Origin: GCA-2748575 sp033722575
Lineage (GTDB): Bacteria; Pseudomonadota; Gammaproteobacteria; Pseudomonadales; Ketobacteraceae
Reading direction: 5' to 3'
Assembly (NCBI GenBank): GCA_033722575.1
Contig: JAWVYU010000006.1
Span: forward strand, 1 to 42,336
DNA length: 42,336 bases
The translations under genes were made by a program, and so were the position numbers. The notes under the pieces are model-generated. The model saw nothing but the letters and a program-made list of their open reading frames with translations. It did no database searches and was not told where the DNA came from. Of this stretch, positions 6,870 to 16,057 are shown piece by piece (the first letter of the stretch is position 1; each line of letters opens with the position of its first letter).

Positions 6870-8792
6870 ATGTTCACAGAAATTCCGCTAACCAGGCCCG
6901 GCACGCCACTGCTGGACGGCATTGACCGCCCCGAGCAGCTGCGCGCCCTTGCGGAAGAGCAGCTACCGGAGCTGATCGACGAGCTGCGCCAGTACCTGCT
7001 TTATTCTGTCGGCAGAACCGGGGGGCATTTCGGCGCTGGCCTGGGTGTTGTGGAGCTCACGGTTGCCCTGCATTACGTGTTCAACACCCCCACCGACAAG
7101 CTGGTCTGGGATGTGGGCCACCAGGCCTACCCCCACAAAATCCTTACCGGTCGCCGCGAGGCCATGCTCACCATGCGCCAGCGGGACGGCCTGAGCGCCT
7201 TTCCCAAGCGCTGCGAAAGCATCTATGACACCTTTGGCGTGGGCCATTCCAGCACCTCCATTTCCGCCGCCCTGGGCATGGCACTGGCGGCCCGCATGCA
7301 GGGCCGGGACGACAAGCACGTAGCAGTGATCGGCGATGGCGCCATGACCGCCGGAATGGCTTTCGAAGCCCTGAATCACGCAGCCCATGCGGACGCGGAT
7401 ATCCTGGTGGTGCTGAATGACAATGAAATGTCCATCAGCGAAAACGTGGGTGGCCTGTCCAACTACTTTTCCCGCATCTGGGCCAGCCGTACCTATAACT
7501 CACTCCGTGAGGGCGGCAAGAAAGTGCTGGAAAACATGCCCCGCACCATGGAATTCGCGCGGCGCACTGAAGAACACATGAAAGGTATGGTGTCGCCGGG
7601 CACCCTGTTCGAGGAGCTGGGATTCAACTACGTGGGCCCCATAGACGGCCACAACCTGGAAAAGCTCATCATCTACCTCACCAAGATGAAGGAAATTCCC
7701 GGCCCCAAACTGCTGCACGTGATTACCCAGAAAGGCAAGGGCTTTGCCCCTGCCGAGAAAGACCCCATTGGCTACCATGCGCTGAACAAACTGGAACCCA
7801 AACCCCTCGTAAAAGAGGTCACCAGCGACAAGCCCAAAAAGAAACTGCCAAAATATTCAGATGTTTTCGGCCAGTGGCTGTGCGATATGGCCCGGGAAGA
7901 TCCACGCCTGGTGGGTATTACACCGGCCATGCGGGAAGGCTCCGGCATGGTGAATTTTTCCAGGCAATACCCGGGCCAGTATCACGATGTGGCCATTGCC
8001 GAACAACACGCCGTCACCCTGGCGGCAGGCCTTGCCTGTGAGGGCCAGAAGCCGGTGGTGGCGATTTACTCTACCTTTCTGCAGCGGGCCTATGATCAGC
8101 TGATTCACGACGTTGCCCTGCAGAACCTGGATGTGACCTTTGGCATCGACCGAGCCGGGCTGGTGGGCGAGGACGGCCCCACCCATGCGGGGGCCTACGA
8201 TATCAGTTACCTGCGCTGTATTCCCAACATGGTGGTGATGACCCCGTCAGACGAGAACGAATGCCGTCAGATGCTTTACACCGGATACCAGCATACCGGG
8301 CCCGCTGCTGTGCGCTATCCAAGAGGCACAGGCCCGGGCGCCAATATCCGGCAGGCCATGGAAATGTTGCCACTGGGCAAAGGAAAAGTACGCCGCGAGG
8401 GCCAACGGGTGGCGATTCTGGCTTTCGGCCCTCCCCTGCACCCTGCCCTGGCCGTGGGTGAGCGAATGAATGCGACGGTAGTGGACATGCGCTTTGTTAA
8501 ACCGCTTGACGAAACCCTGCTGCTGGAACTGGCCACAAAACACGACCTGCTGGTAACGGTAGAAGAGAACGCTGTAATGGGCGGTGCGGGCTCGGCAGTG
8601 GCGGAGTGTCTGGCATCCCACGGGGTTACCCAGCAACTGCTGCAGCTGGGCATTCCGGACCGTTATGTAGAGCATGGCAAGCCCGCGGAAATGCTCGCCG
8701 AGTGCGGCCTCAATGAGCCTGGCATCGAAGCGGCCATCAAAAAACGCCTGGCACTGATGCTGAAAAACGAGGTTAACCAGTCCGCCGGCTAG
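6870..8792 (+). CDS. dxs: 1-deoxy-D-xylulose-5-phosphate synthase
   Basis: DXS makes 1-deoxy-D-xylulose 5-phosphate from pyruvate and glyceraldehyde 3-phosphate. It uses thiamine diphosphate, and is the entry step of the MEP isoprenoid pathway and a source for thiamine and pyridoxal synthesis. The 640-residue product has the normal length. The thiamine-diphosphate/Mg motif is GDGAMTAGMAFEALNHA near residues 153-169, with LNDNEMSISENVGGLSNY after it. The transketolase-like central domain has IAEQHAVTLAAGLA (the catalytic glutamate) and DRAGLVGEDGPTHAGAYD. A C-terminal transketolase domain follows. A gagg element lies ahead of the ATG at 6870. It completes xseB-ispA-dxs. Its TAG stop overlaps the stop of the convergent protease gene. 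Confidence 0.98.
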   Translation: MFTEIPLTRPGTPLLDGIDRPEQLRALAEEQLPELIDELRQYLLYSVGRTGGHFGAGLGVVELTVALHYVFNTPTDKLVWDVGHQAYPHKILTGRREAMLTMRQRDGLSAFPKRCESIYDTFGVGHSSTSISAALGMALAARMQGRDDKHVAVIGDGAMTAGMAFEALNHAAHADADILVVLNDNEMSISENVGGLSNYFSRIWASRTYNSLREGGKKVLENMPRTMEFARRTEEHMKGMVSPGTLFEELGFNYVGPIDGHNLEKLIIYLTKMKEIPGPKLLHVITQKGKGFAPAEKDPIGYHALNKLEPKPLVKEVTSDKPKKKLPKYSDVFGQWLCDMAREDPRLVGITPAMREGSGMVNFSRQYPGQYHDVAIAEQHAVTLAAGLACEGQKPVVAIYSTFLQRAYDQLIHDVALQNLDVTFGIDRAGLVGEDGPTHAGAYDISYLRCIPNMVVMTPSDENECRQMLYTGYQHTGPAAVRYPRGTGPGANIRQAMEMLPLGKGKVRREGQRVAILAFGPPLHPALAVGERMNATVVDMRFVKPLDETLLLELATKHDLLVTVEENAVMGGAGSAVAECLASHGVTQQLLQLGIPDRYVEHGKPAEMLAECGLNEPGIEAAIKKRLALMLKNEVNQSAG

Positions 8793-9436
8793 AACTTTTT
8801 CTCCAACCGGATGGTCTGGTTTTCCTCCGAGAACTTCACAAAATCCAGATAGGTCATACCCAGCAGCACATAACGGGGAGAATCCCCCTGCACCACCGCG
8901 CCTCTGACATTGGGCACCTCGATCTCACCTACCTTGACAGTATCCAGCTGGACAATCCAGGAACGGGTAATACCACCGGCTGTCATGGCCTGAGCCTCGG
9001 TTCCGGTCACCCGATAGTCAATCCCCAGGCGCTTGGCGGTGGCCTCGTTCATGGCCACAGACGTAGCCCCTGTATCCACCAGAAAGGTCACGCCCAGACC
9101 ATTGATACTGCCCTGGGTAATATACTGGCCGTAGTCGTTGCGCTTGATCACCACTTCCGAGGCCTTGTGTTCCTTGTACCGGGCGCCGATGCCACGACCC
9201 AGCAGATAGCGCTTTCGTTCCCCGTCAACCTCGATGAGGGCGGATCGGGAATCCGCTTCCACCAGCACCGCGCCATGGGGGCCGGGCTGGTTCTGTTTCA
9301 ATAACGCCTGCTGACCATTGATCTCGACCACTGCCGCATTTTTGAACAACCCGACAACTTTTATGGTCACTGCAGCGCCGGCCGATCCCACCAGCACGCA
9401 ACCGATAAATACGACAAAAAACAACTGCCTGAGCAC
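8789..9436 (-). CDS. Exported retropepsin-like aspartic protease (TIGR02281/clan AA type)
   Basis: A single-domain aspartic protease of the bacterial retropepsin-like group, probably active as a dimer in the periplasm or at the membrane. The catalytic motif is DTGATS with Asp121 in the stretch FLVDTGATSVAMNEATAKRLG. The second family motif VLLGMTYLD is near residue 193. Before the protease domain, residues about 22-95 form a small beta-rich region (VTIKVVGLFKNAAVVEINGQ). Start choice: an ATG at 9484 is in frame, but it would overlap the divergent gene. GTG 9436 has a gagg element 8-9 bases upstream and gives a compact signal peptide (RQLFFVVFIGCVLVGSAGA), so I prefer it. Substrate unknown. 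Convergent with dxs, divergent from the zinc protease gene. Confidence 0.88.
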   Translation of the reverse strand: MLRQLFFVVFIGCVLVGSAGAAVTIKVVGLFKNAAVVEINGQQALLKQNQPGPHGAVLVEADSRSALIEVDGERKRYLLGRGIGARYKEHKASEVVIKRNDYGQYITQGSINGLGVTFLVDTGATSVAMNEATAKRLGIDYRVTGTEAQAMTAGGITRSWIVQLDTVKVGEIEVPNVRGAVVQGDSPRYVLLGMTYLDFVKFSEENQTIRLEKKF

Positions 9437-9473
9437 TTCTAACGCCTCGCCTTGAAAATCTTTCTCTAATATC

Positions 9474-10160
9474 ATGATAGACATGATTTACGTATTAGGT
9501 TCACTGGCAATCATTGCCCTGATAGTGGGCCCCGGCATCTGGGCCCAGTATGTGCTGAAACGCTACAGCAAGGCGTCGTCAGACTATCCCTATTCCGGCA
9601 GGCAATTCGCCCAGCGGCTGATTGACCAGTTCAAGCTGAAAGGGGTCCGGGTGGAGAAAACCAAACCCGGAACGGACCATTACGACCCCATCGACAAATG
9701 CGTGCGCATCAGTGAAACCTATTACGACCAGCCTTCACTGACCGCCATGACCGTGGCGGCCCATGAGGTGGGTCATGCCATTCAGGACTATACCGCACAC
9801 CGGGGCCTCAGGTCCCGCCTCAAACTGGTGCAACTGGCAGAAGTCGCCGGCAAGGTAGGCAACGGGGCACTGATCGCCGCGCCCATTCTGGGCATCCTCA
9901 GCCGGTCCCCGGGCGTGGCCTTCGTGGTATTCGGGCTGGCCTTCCTGGGTTTTTTCATGATGGTACTGGTGCACATGGTCACTCTGCCCGTGGAAATTGA
10001 TGCCAGTTTCAACCGCGCATTACCCATCATGAAGGATGCAGGCTATCTTGAGGGGCAGGATCTGCAAAAGGCCCGGCGCATTCTGAAAGCCTGCGCCCTC
10101 ACCTATGTGGCGCAGTCACTGTTAAGCCTGTTACAGCTGCACCGGTTTTTCCGCCGCTAG
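9474..10160 (+). CDS. Membrane-embedded zinc metallopeptidase, YugP family (Zn_peptidase_2)
   Basis: A 228-residue protein of the YugP-like neutral zinc metallopeptidase family. The HExxH motif is H97-E98-V99-G100-H101 in VAAHEVGHAIQDY. Membrane segments are predicted near residues 3-22 (LGSLAIIALIVGPGIWA), about 130-150 and about 150-175 (VFGLAFLGFFMMVLVHMVTL). A second conserved stretch, PVEIDASFNRAL, follows the last helix and probably gives the third metal ligand (Glu). Start could be ATG 9474 or ATG 9483; neither has a clear Shine-Dalgarno. Biological substrate is not known for most of the family. The start codon is only 37 bp from the divergent aspartic protease gene. Confidence 0.9.
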   Translation: MIDMIYVLGSLAIIALIVGPGIWAQYVLKRYSKASSDYPYSGRQFAQRLIDQFKLKGVRVEKTKPGTDHYDPIDKCVRISETYYDQPSLTAMTVAAHEVGHAIQDYTAHRGLRSRLKLVQLAEVAGKVGNGALIAAPILGILSRSPGVAFVVFGLAFLGFFMMVLVHMVTLPVEIDASFNRALPIMKDAGYLEGQDLQKARRILKACALTYVAQSLLSLLQLHRFFRR

Positions 10161-10214
10161 CGTTCCGGGAACCCGTGATAACAAAAAGAACCGCAAGGAA
10201 ACACAAGGACCTGC

Positions 10215-13202
10215 ATGAATACACGATGGACACTGACGCTGGCCCTGTGGCTTGGCTGTCTGCTGCTCGCAACAGAACCCGCTTTATCCAGCAGCTCAGG
10301 CAGCATGTCAGCCGGCACCACCTGCAGCGAGGTGGCGCTGAGCGAATTGCAGCGGGAAGTGCTGGCGCTGGAATCCATCTACGATAACTTTCAGAACCTT
10401 GCCGGTGGCGATCTGGCCCCGGAATTCTCATTGTCCAGCGTGTTCACCATTAATCTCCTGGACAGGCAGGATGTGAACAGCCGCATCCAGGAGCTCAACC
10501 TGCAAACCCGCCCCAGCGGCACGGCCTACAGTCAGTGCCCATCGCCGGCGTTCCGGGAAGCCGCGCAAAAACGTAATGAACTGGCCCGCAAGCTGTCCCA
10601 GATTCGCTTGTCGTACCTGCAGCTTTCTCTGGAGGAACGGCGCTATCTGAACTCTCTGATCACTGTTTTCCTGCATTTCCAGTCCCGCTATCGGGAAACG
10701 GAAAAGGCGATCGAAACCCGTAATATCCGCACTGTCCAGCTGCAGGAGCAGCGCAGCGCCTTTGAATCCGCCTTTCAGACCCAGCAGGACCCGAAAGAAA
10801 GAGCCAGCCTGTCCGAGACCATTCTGGCACTGGATCAGAAGCTGGAGGCCATTGCCAGAACACAACGCAAAGACCAGCGGCAAAAGCAAAAGCTGGAGCG
10901 TCTGCTGGCGTTATCCCGCGGGCTGCTGATTGATTATCACCTGGTGTATATCGATAGTGGCAACGTCCGTAGTGCAGTGCATGGCATCAGGCCATTCAAT
11001 TCCCTGGTTAACAGCACCACGCTCAAACAGCTGCTGACTCCTTCCGGGGAAGCCGCTCCGGAGGAAGCGGCCGCAGAGGGTGAAAGTCGCCCCGCCCAGG
11101 CAAAGCCGCTGGCCACACTGGGATCCCGGGAACAGGCGAATCTGGCTGCGCTTCTGATTATCAGCAGCCGTATTTACAGTGAAAAACGCGATCTTTTGGG
11201 CGTAATGGCCATTCGGCCCGGCAGTAATGTCAGTTTTGCCGAAACCCTGAGCCTTGAATTCAAAACACTGCTGGCACTCCCCTCCGCCAACCTGCACCTG
11301 AAATTTACCGAACAGGAAAACGATTACAGTTATCTTTCACGAAACTTTTTCCAGTCAGCCACTCACCTGCTGACCCAGATTATCGTTGCGGTGCTGCTCT
11401 GGGCCTACCTCAAACGCGTTCGCAACTGGGTGTATTCGCTGCAACGCTATCTTGTCAAAAACCATCTGGGCAAACGTTTTTCCCGGTTTATGATCGGGGT
11501 TCTGCGAATTCTGCAGCCCAACGCTGCCTGGTTATCGGCGGTGGCTTTTTTCTATTATCTCAACCAAAGGGAGCAGGATGAGCTGCGGGATCTGATTCTG
11601 CTTTACGACATTACTGCCATTATGGCTTTTTACCTGTTCGTAAACACATTAATCACCTGGGCCATCAGTAATACCAACAGCCAGGCCCACCTGTTCGTCA
11701 CCAAGTCCCGGCAGGATACCATTGCCAGCTACTGCCACCATTACGCATTTTATGTCACGCTGTTTTCACTGGTTTATATTGTACTGAACAACATTCTGCA
11801 TGGTGGCATTATTACCGTATTATATGCCCTGGCACTCATTGTAATTATCTGGCAGTTCACCTATCGACTGATTCAGCATTTTTCCGGCGAACTGGATACC
11901 CACCTGTCCAAACGGGTTTCCGAAACCACTCACCAGCGCTACAAAAACGTCAAGCTCGGTTTTGTCAGGCAGGGTCTGGTACCCGTCACTTTCTTTGCAC
12001 TGCAGTTTCGGGATCTGGTAACCGGGATCCATAACCGGCTGCTGAATATCGAGAGCTACCATGCACTGACTGCCAAATTCCTGAAGATACGGCTGGAGCA
12101 AAGCCAGACCAGCAATGACAGCGGTGAAAAGCCCGCCCAGGAAGACATCCATTACGAAAGCTGGTTTCTGAACCGTGACTTGCCTGCTGAAAAGCCGCAA
12201 CTTTTATTGAAATCCCGCTGGATCAAGGACATCAATACCATGGTGCTTGAGTGGATGGAGCAAAAGCAGGAAGAAAACGATCTGGCACTGATCGGTGAAT
12301 GCGGCATTGGAAAAACCATTCTGATCAACCAGTGGCTGGATCAATGGGAAAGCTGCAAAGCAGTGAACATTGTGGTTCCTGAGAAGACCACCAACGAAGA
12401 TGATATTTTCAACCTGATAAAGGAAGCCATAGGTATTTCCACCAAAGCTGACATCGCTCACTTTGTTAAAGAACAGAAGGATCTGGAGAAAACCGTGGTG
12501 GTTATTGATGAAGCCCAGAACCTTTTTCTTGGGGATGTGGGTGGATTCAATGCCTATAAAATGCTGCAAAACCTCATCAGCGCCAAACTGCAGAATATTT
12601 TCTGGATTGTGGCGATCAATCAGCAATCCTGGATCTATCTGAACGATGTGTTCAGCCGCACGTACCAGTTTTCAAATCGTATCAATATCCAGCGCTGGAC
12701 CCAGCAGGAAATCCGGGAACTGATTTTGAACCGGCACCGGGCATCACGGCGCCGGCTTAAATATGACGAGCTGTTACTGGCCAGCACCGCTCACAGCGAA
12801 ACGGCTACCCGTGCCGCCGAATCCCGCTGCTTCAGCCTGCTCTGGGACCAGTCTGCCGGCATACCCGCAGTGGCCCTGTCTATCTGGGTTAATGCCGCCA
12901 GACACCCCGGCAAGGGGCAGATTGAAATGGGTATTCCCGAGCGCCCGTCAAGCTCGGTCATGCTGGAACTGACAGATGATTACCTGTTTGTGTACTCTGC
13001 ACTCATTATTCACGAAACCCTGAATACCCAGCAGGCGCAGGCCGTGACACATCTTTCTGAACCCATTGTGAGGCGCGCCCTGAAACTGGGGATGGATCAG
13101 GGATTTGTGATTCGTAAAGACAGGGGCCGCTATACCATTAACTCGCTCTGGTATATTCAGTTGTGCCAGCTGCTAAGACGGAAGAATTTCCTCCATGAAT
13201 AA
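10215..13202 (+). CDS. Large inner-membrane protein: periplasmic coiled coil, membrane domain and cytoplasmic AAA/STAND-like ATPase
   Basis: A 995-residue protein that I do not recognise as a named family. It has a signal peptide (residues 1-25, WTLTLALWLGCLLLATEPALS) and a long helical, charged periplasmic region to about 380 with coiled-coil character (about 110-235). About five membrane segments follow (about 386-403, 430-450, 462-485, 512-530, 533-553). A cytoplasmic part begins at about 560. It carries an ATPase domain with Walker A GECGIGKT (about 694-701) and Walker B VVVIDEAQN (about 761-769). The C-terminus (about 915-995) looks like a winged helix. The N-terminal half recalls the coiled-coil/multi-helix region of MscK/MscM channels but lacks their MscS core. 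That core is encoded by the next gene, which overlaps this one by 8 bp. An aagga element precedes the ATG. Confidence 0.82.
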   Translation: MNTRWTLTLALWLGCLLLATEPALSSSSGSMSAGTTCSEVALSELQREVLALESIYDNFQNLAGGDLAPEFSLSSVFTINLLDRQDVNSRIQELNLQTRPSGTAYSQCPSPAFREAAQKRNELARKLSQIRLSYLQLSLEERRYLNSLITVFLHFQSRYRETEKAIETRNIRTVQLQEQRSAFESAFQTQQDPKERASLSETILALDQKLEAIARTQRKDQRQKQKLERLLALSRGLLIDYHLVYIDSGNVRSAVHGIRPFNSLVNSTTLKQLLTPSGEAAPEEAAAEGESRPAQAKPLATLGSREQANLAALLIISSRIYSEKRDLLGVMAIRPGSNVSFAETLSLEFKTLLALPSANLHLKFTEQENDYSYLSRNFFQSATHLLTQIIVAVLLWAYLKRVRNWVYSLQRYLVKNHLGKRFSRFMIGVLRILQPNAAWLSAVAFFYYLNQREQDELRDLILLYDITAIMAFYLFVNTLITWAISNTNSQAHLFVTKSRQDTIASYCHHYAFYVTLFSLVYIVLNNILHGGIITVLYALALIVIIWQFTYRLIQHFSGELDTHLSKRVSETTHQRYKNVKLGFVRQGLVPVTFFALQFRDLVTGIHNRLLNIESYHALTAKFLKIRLEQSQTSNDSGEKPAQEDIHYESWFLNRDLPAEKPQLLLKSRWIKDINTMVLEWMEQKQEENDLALIGECGIGKTILINQWLDQWESCKAVNIVVPEKTTNEDDIFNLIKEAIGISTKADIAHFVKEQKDLEKTVVVIDEAQNLFLGDVGGFNAYKMLQNLISAKLQNIFWIVAINQQSWIYLNDVFSRTYQFSNRINIQRWTQQEIRELILNRHRASRRRLKYDELLLASTAHSETATRAAESRCFSLLWDQSAGIPAVALSIWVNAARHPGKGQIEMGIPERPSSSVMLELTDDYLFVYSALIIHETLNTQQAQAVTHLSEPIVRRALKLGMDQGFVIRKDRGRYTINSLWYIQLCQLLRRKNFLHE

Positions 13203-14013
13203 CAACGTCGTTGAAGACCTGAGCAATATCGCATCGTTGTTTAACGTATACAAAATCCTACTGCTGGTGGCAGGGATTACAGCGCTGTATTTTGTCAACA
13301 AGATGGCACGTCTGGTGTTTGACAAACTCATGGTGGAATTGCCTACCCATCGTTTTACGATTCTTCAGATTGCCACCCTGTTCAGCTTTTTACTGTATAT
13401 CTTCGGATCATTTGCCCTGATTATCGGCGTACTTAATCCACCCAAGGAGTTTCTGTTTGCGGCCGGTGGCTCGCTGGCGGTAGCCGTTGGTATTGCGCTT
13501 AAAGATGTGGTGGCATCGGTGATCGCAGGGTTGGTACTGCTGTTTGACCGACCCTTTATTGTGGGCGACAGGGTGCAGTTCGATGACAGTTACGGTGAGA
13601 TAGTCAGCATTGGATTGCGGTCAGTGCGGTTGCGCACTCTGGACGACAACATTATCACCATTCCGAATTCACGTTTTATGAATGAAATGGTGTCTTCCGG
13701 CAATGCCGGTGCTCTGGAGATGATGGTAGTCTGTGATTTTCACATCGCGTTAACCGCCGACGTGGAACAAGCCAAGGATATTATTCGCGAAGTGATTGTC
13801 ACTAGCCGTTATGCCTACCTGAAAAAACCGGTGAGCTTTGCGATTAATGAGGTTGCCATTGCCGAGTGCCTGGCGATACAGATAAAAGCCAAAGCCTATG
13901 TGCTGGATATCAATTATGAAAAGGCATTTCAGGCGGACATCGTAACAAGGACCACCCAGCTGTTTAACCGGGAAAACATCGAGCGCCCCCGACGAAGCGC
14001 TGCTGACCAGTAG
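13195..14013 (+). CDS. Small-conductance mechanosensitive (MscS-family) channel
   Basis: A 272-residue MscS-type channel. Three membrane helices lie near residues 18-38, 55-82 and 90-118. The pore helix is the glycine/alanine-rich AAGGSLAVAVGIALKDVVAS followed by VIAGLVLLFDRPF. The beta domain has the signature IVGDRVQFDDSYGEIVSIGLRSVRLRTLD and IPNSRFMNEMV, then an alpha/beta C-terminal domain. Length is like E. coli MscS (286). MscS channels normally open under membrane tension to release osmolytes. Here the start codon lies inside the end of the membrane-ATPase gene (8-bp overlap), so production is coupled and the channel may be gated or assembled by that ATPase (inference). It ends 2 bp from the stop of the convergent gene at 14016. 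Confidence 0.95.
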   Translation: MNNNVVEDLSNIASLFNVYKILLLVAGITALYFVNKMARLVFDKLMVELPTHRFTILQIATLFSFLLYIFGSFALIIGVLNPPKEFLFAAGGSLAVAVGIALKDVVASVIAGLVLLFDRPFIVGDRVQFDDSYGEIVSIGLRSVRLRTLDDNIITIPNSRFMNEMVSSGNAGALEMMVVCDFHIALTADVEQAKDIIREVIVTSRYAYLKKPVSFAINEVAIAECLAIQIKAKAYVLDINYEKAFQADIVTRTTQLFNRENIERPRRSAADQ

Positions 14014-14015
14014 CC

Positions 14016-16013
14016 TCAGCTACCCGGCAGGTTTGAAGCGGCTACCAGGTCTGTTTGCGGCACCCTTTCCGAAGCCCAGCTTTCGTAAGCCATCTGTTTC
14101 ACCCGCGCCACTTCTTCAGGATCTATCACCGGACTATCAGCCACTGCCACGGGGTCATCATGAAAAATGTAAAGGCGCGACAACATTTCCGGAAACGGCA
14201 GTGACGACTCACCATAACGCTCGCCATAGCCCTGGGTGGACACTATCACGCCATTACCCCAGTTCTGACCACTGTCATTATTGGGATTGTAAAAATACAC
14301 CCGCATGACACCGGTCTGGTCGAGAGCAACCCGCAGCAAGGTAATGGCGTGCCACCCGACAAAATTCGCCCCGCTGTCGGTTACCGCCAGACCTGCAGGC
14401 TGCGGATGTATAATCGGCTGGTTACCGTTATACAGCGGGTGATAACTGCCATAAAACTGTGTGATGAATTCATCATAATTCTTGAGTTTACCGGTGGCCA
14501 CATCCACCGCGAGCAAAAACTCGCGGCCGACCCACCAACCGTGAAATTCCGGATTAATCCAGCGGTGGGGATCCTCCCCTCTCTCTTCACACAGCCGCCC
14601 CATTTCTGCGTATACGCGATCCAGATGGGGGACAAGCAGTACGGATACCGGGTCTGTATCCAGCGGCGGAGACGGAGCCAGCCCGGCTACCAGCTCCGCA
14701 GACATGATGGGTCGACCTTCGAAATGCATCATAATGCTGTCGTAGCGCGCCACCTGGGCAATGAGGTGCAGCAGGTAATCCGGGTCGTTGTAGGCCCACA
14801 TGGAAATTGCCCTTGCGGACTGGCAGGTAGGATTATTGCCCTGCCCCAGACCCAGCGGCTGACCCAGCACTGAGATGACCCCGGCAAGCAGCCGCACCCG
14901 GGCCGGTAAAGCGTAGCCGAACAGGGCGGTCAGGGTAGCTTCACTGGCTTCGGATAGCTGAAGGTCGATTTGCCGCCACAACCCCGGCGCAATGGGAGGC
15001 GCGTAGAGTATCCCCGATTCCAGCAGCATGGTAATGCCGTAAACCACCTGCGCGGTCTGCGGAAACACCGCGTGCTCAATCAGCGAATGGGACAGCGCCT
15101 GGAAGGTTCGCAACGCATCCAGGCCGGTGCTGCTCAGACCCAGTGCATCCGGTATCAGCGCCTCCCGGCCATTGGCCAGCAACCACCGCAACAGTACTGC
15201 ATGATAATCCGACACCAGCCCCACATCGTGCATGGCCCTGGCTGCACTGTAGGCTTCCTGCTGAAGGGCACCTTTATCCATGGCGGCCAGACGACGCTCG
15301 TATTCCTCAATACCGGGGTCATCCTGACAACCGGAAGTCGGGCCAAACAGCGCGCTCACCAGACGGTCTGCACCCAAAGAAGCATCCCCCAGAGTTGCTT
15401 CCTTCCGGGAAAGCGCAATAGCGATCTGGGTAACCATGGATTTGACCTGATCCACCTGGATCGGCCGCTGTGACAGGATACGCTTGATTTCGGCTATCAG
15501 GCTGCCGAGGATATCCTCGAAGCCGATATTGTTAAGGAGAAACTGAAACAGTGAGTGAATAACGTCGGCCAGTTTGCCCAGCCGCAATCGCAGTGTTTCA
15601 TCGGTGGCATTGAACAGGAACCCGAGGTTCAGCGCCAGTATCTGTGTCAGAAAATGCCTGGCCTGCTCCGGCGGTACCCCCGGAAAATGATGGAGCCCCT
15701 GGCTGATGGCCAGCATGCGTAACTGGCTGACCACCTCAATGGTGATCAAACGCTTGTCGCCGGTTTCCAGGGTGTGGCGCACCAGCCCCGGCAAAAGGAT
15801 CGTCGGCTGCTCCCAGTCAGTACCATAAAACACACCGGCCTGATCAAGCGCCGGGGCCAGCCCATAGAGATCCTCTATGCCGTTTTCCTGCACCATCAGC
15901 CGGCCAGCCAGCTCAAAAACGGCGGACTGATGGCGCACCTTGTTAAAAGGTCGCGCCTGGGCCAACTGGCCGGTCGCCCGCTCCAGCTTTTCTCTCAGTT
16001 GCTGATTACTCAA
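14016..16013 (-). CDS. Large uncharacterised protein with possible papain-like cysteine-peptidase C-terminal domain
   Basis: A 665-residue soluble protein of no family I recognise. Residues about 1-380 are mostly helical and repeat-like. The C-terminal part contains a Cys in NNPTCQSARAISMWA (Cys397, at the start of a helix), a His in FVGWHAITLLRVAL (His555) and an Asn in VYFYNPNNDSGQNWG (Asn576). The order Cys-helix, His-strand, Asn/Asp fits a papain-like (C1/C39-like) fold, but the match is by motif only. The start is a TTG at 16013 with a weak ribosome site; no better start is seen. It is 44 bp downstream of the ATP-grasp gene and probably cotranscribed with it and with the transglutaminase-like gene, suggesting a role in making or processing a peptide bond. 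No signal peptide, so probably cytoplasmic. Confidence 0.75.
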   Translation of the reverse strand: MSNQQLREKLERATGQLAQARPFNKVRHQSAVFELAGRLMVQENGIEDLYGLAPALDQAGVFYGTDWEQPTILLPGLVRHTLETGDKRLITIEVVSQLRMLAISQGLHHFPGVPPEQARHFLTQILALNLGFLFNATDETLRLRLGKLADVIHSLFQFLLNNIGFEDILGSLIAEIKRILSQRPIQVDQVKSMVTQIAIALSRKEATLGDASLGADRLVSALFGPTSGCQDDPGIEEYERRLAAMDKGALQQEAYSAARAMHDVGLVSDYHAVLLRWLLANGREALIPDALGLSSTGLDALRTFQALSHSLIEHAVFPQTAQVVYGITMLLESGILYAPPIAPGLWRQIDLQLSEASEATLTALFGYALPARVRLLAGVISVLGQPLGLGQGNNPTCQSARAISMWAYNDPDYLLHLIAQVARYDSIMMHFEGRPIMSAELVAGLAPSPPLDTDPVSVLLVPHLDRVYAEMGRLCEERGEDPHRWINPEFHGWWVGREFLLAVDVATGKLKNYDEFITQFYGSYHPLYNGNQPIIHPQPAGLAVTDSGANFVGWHAITLLRVALDQTGVMRVYFYNPNNDSGQNWGNGVIVSTQGYGERYGESSLPFPEMLSRLYIFHDDPVAVADSPVIDPEEVARVKQMAYESWASERVPQTDLVAASNLPGS

Positions 16014-16057
16014 GACGAAATCCGCTGTACCTGGTTTTTCTTCGTTAACTCTCTATT

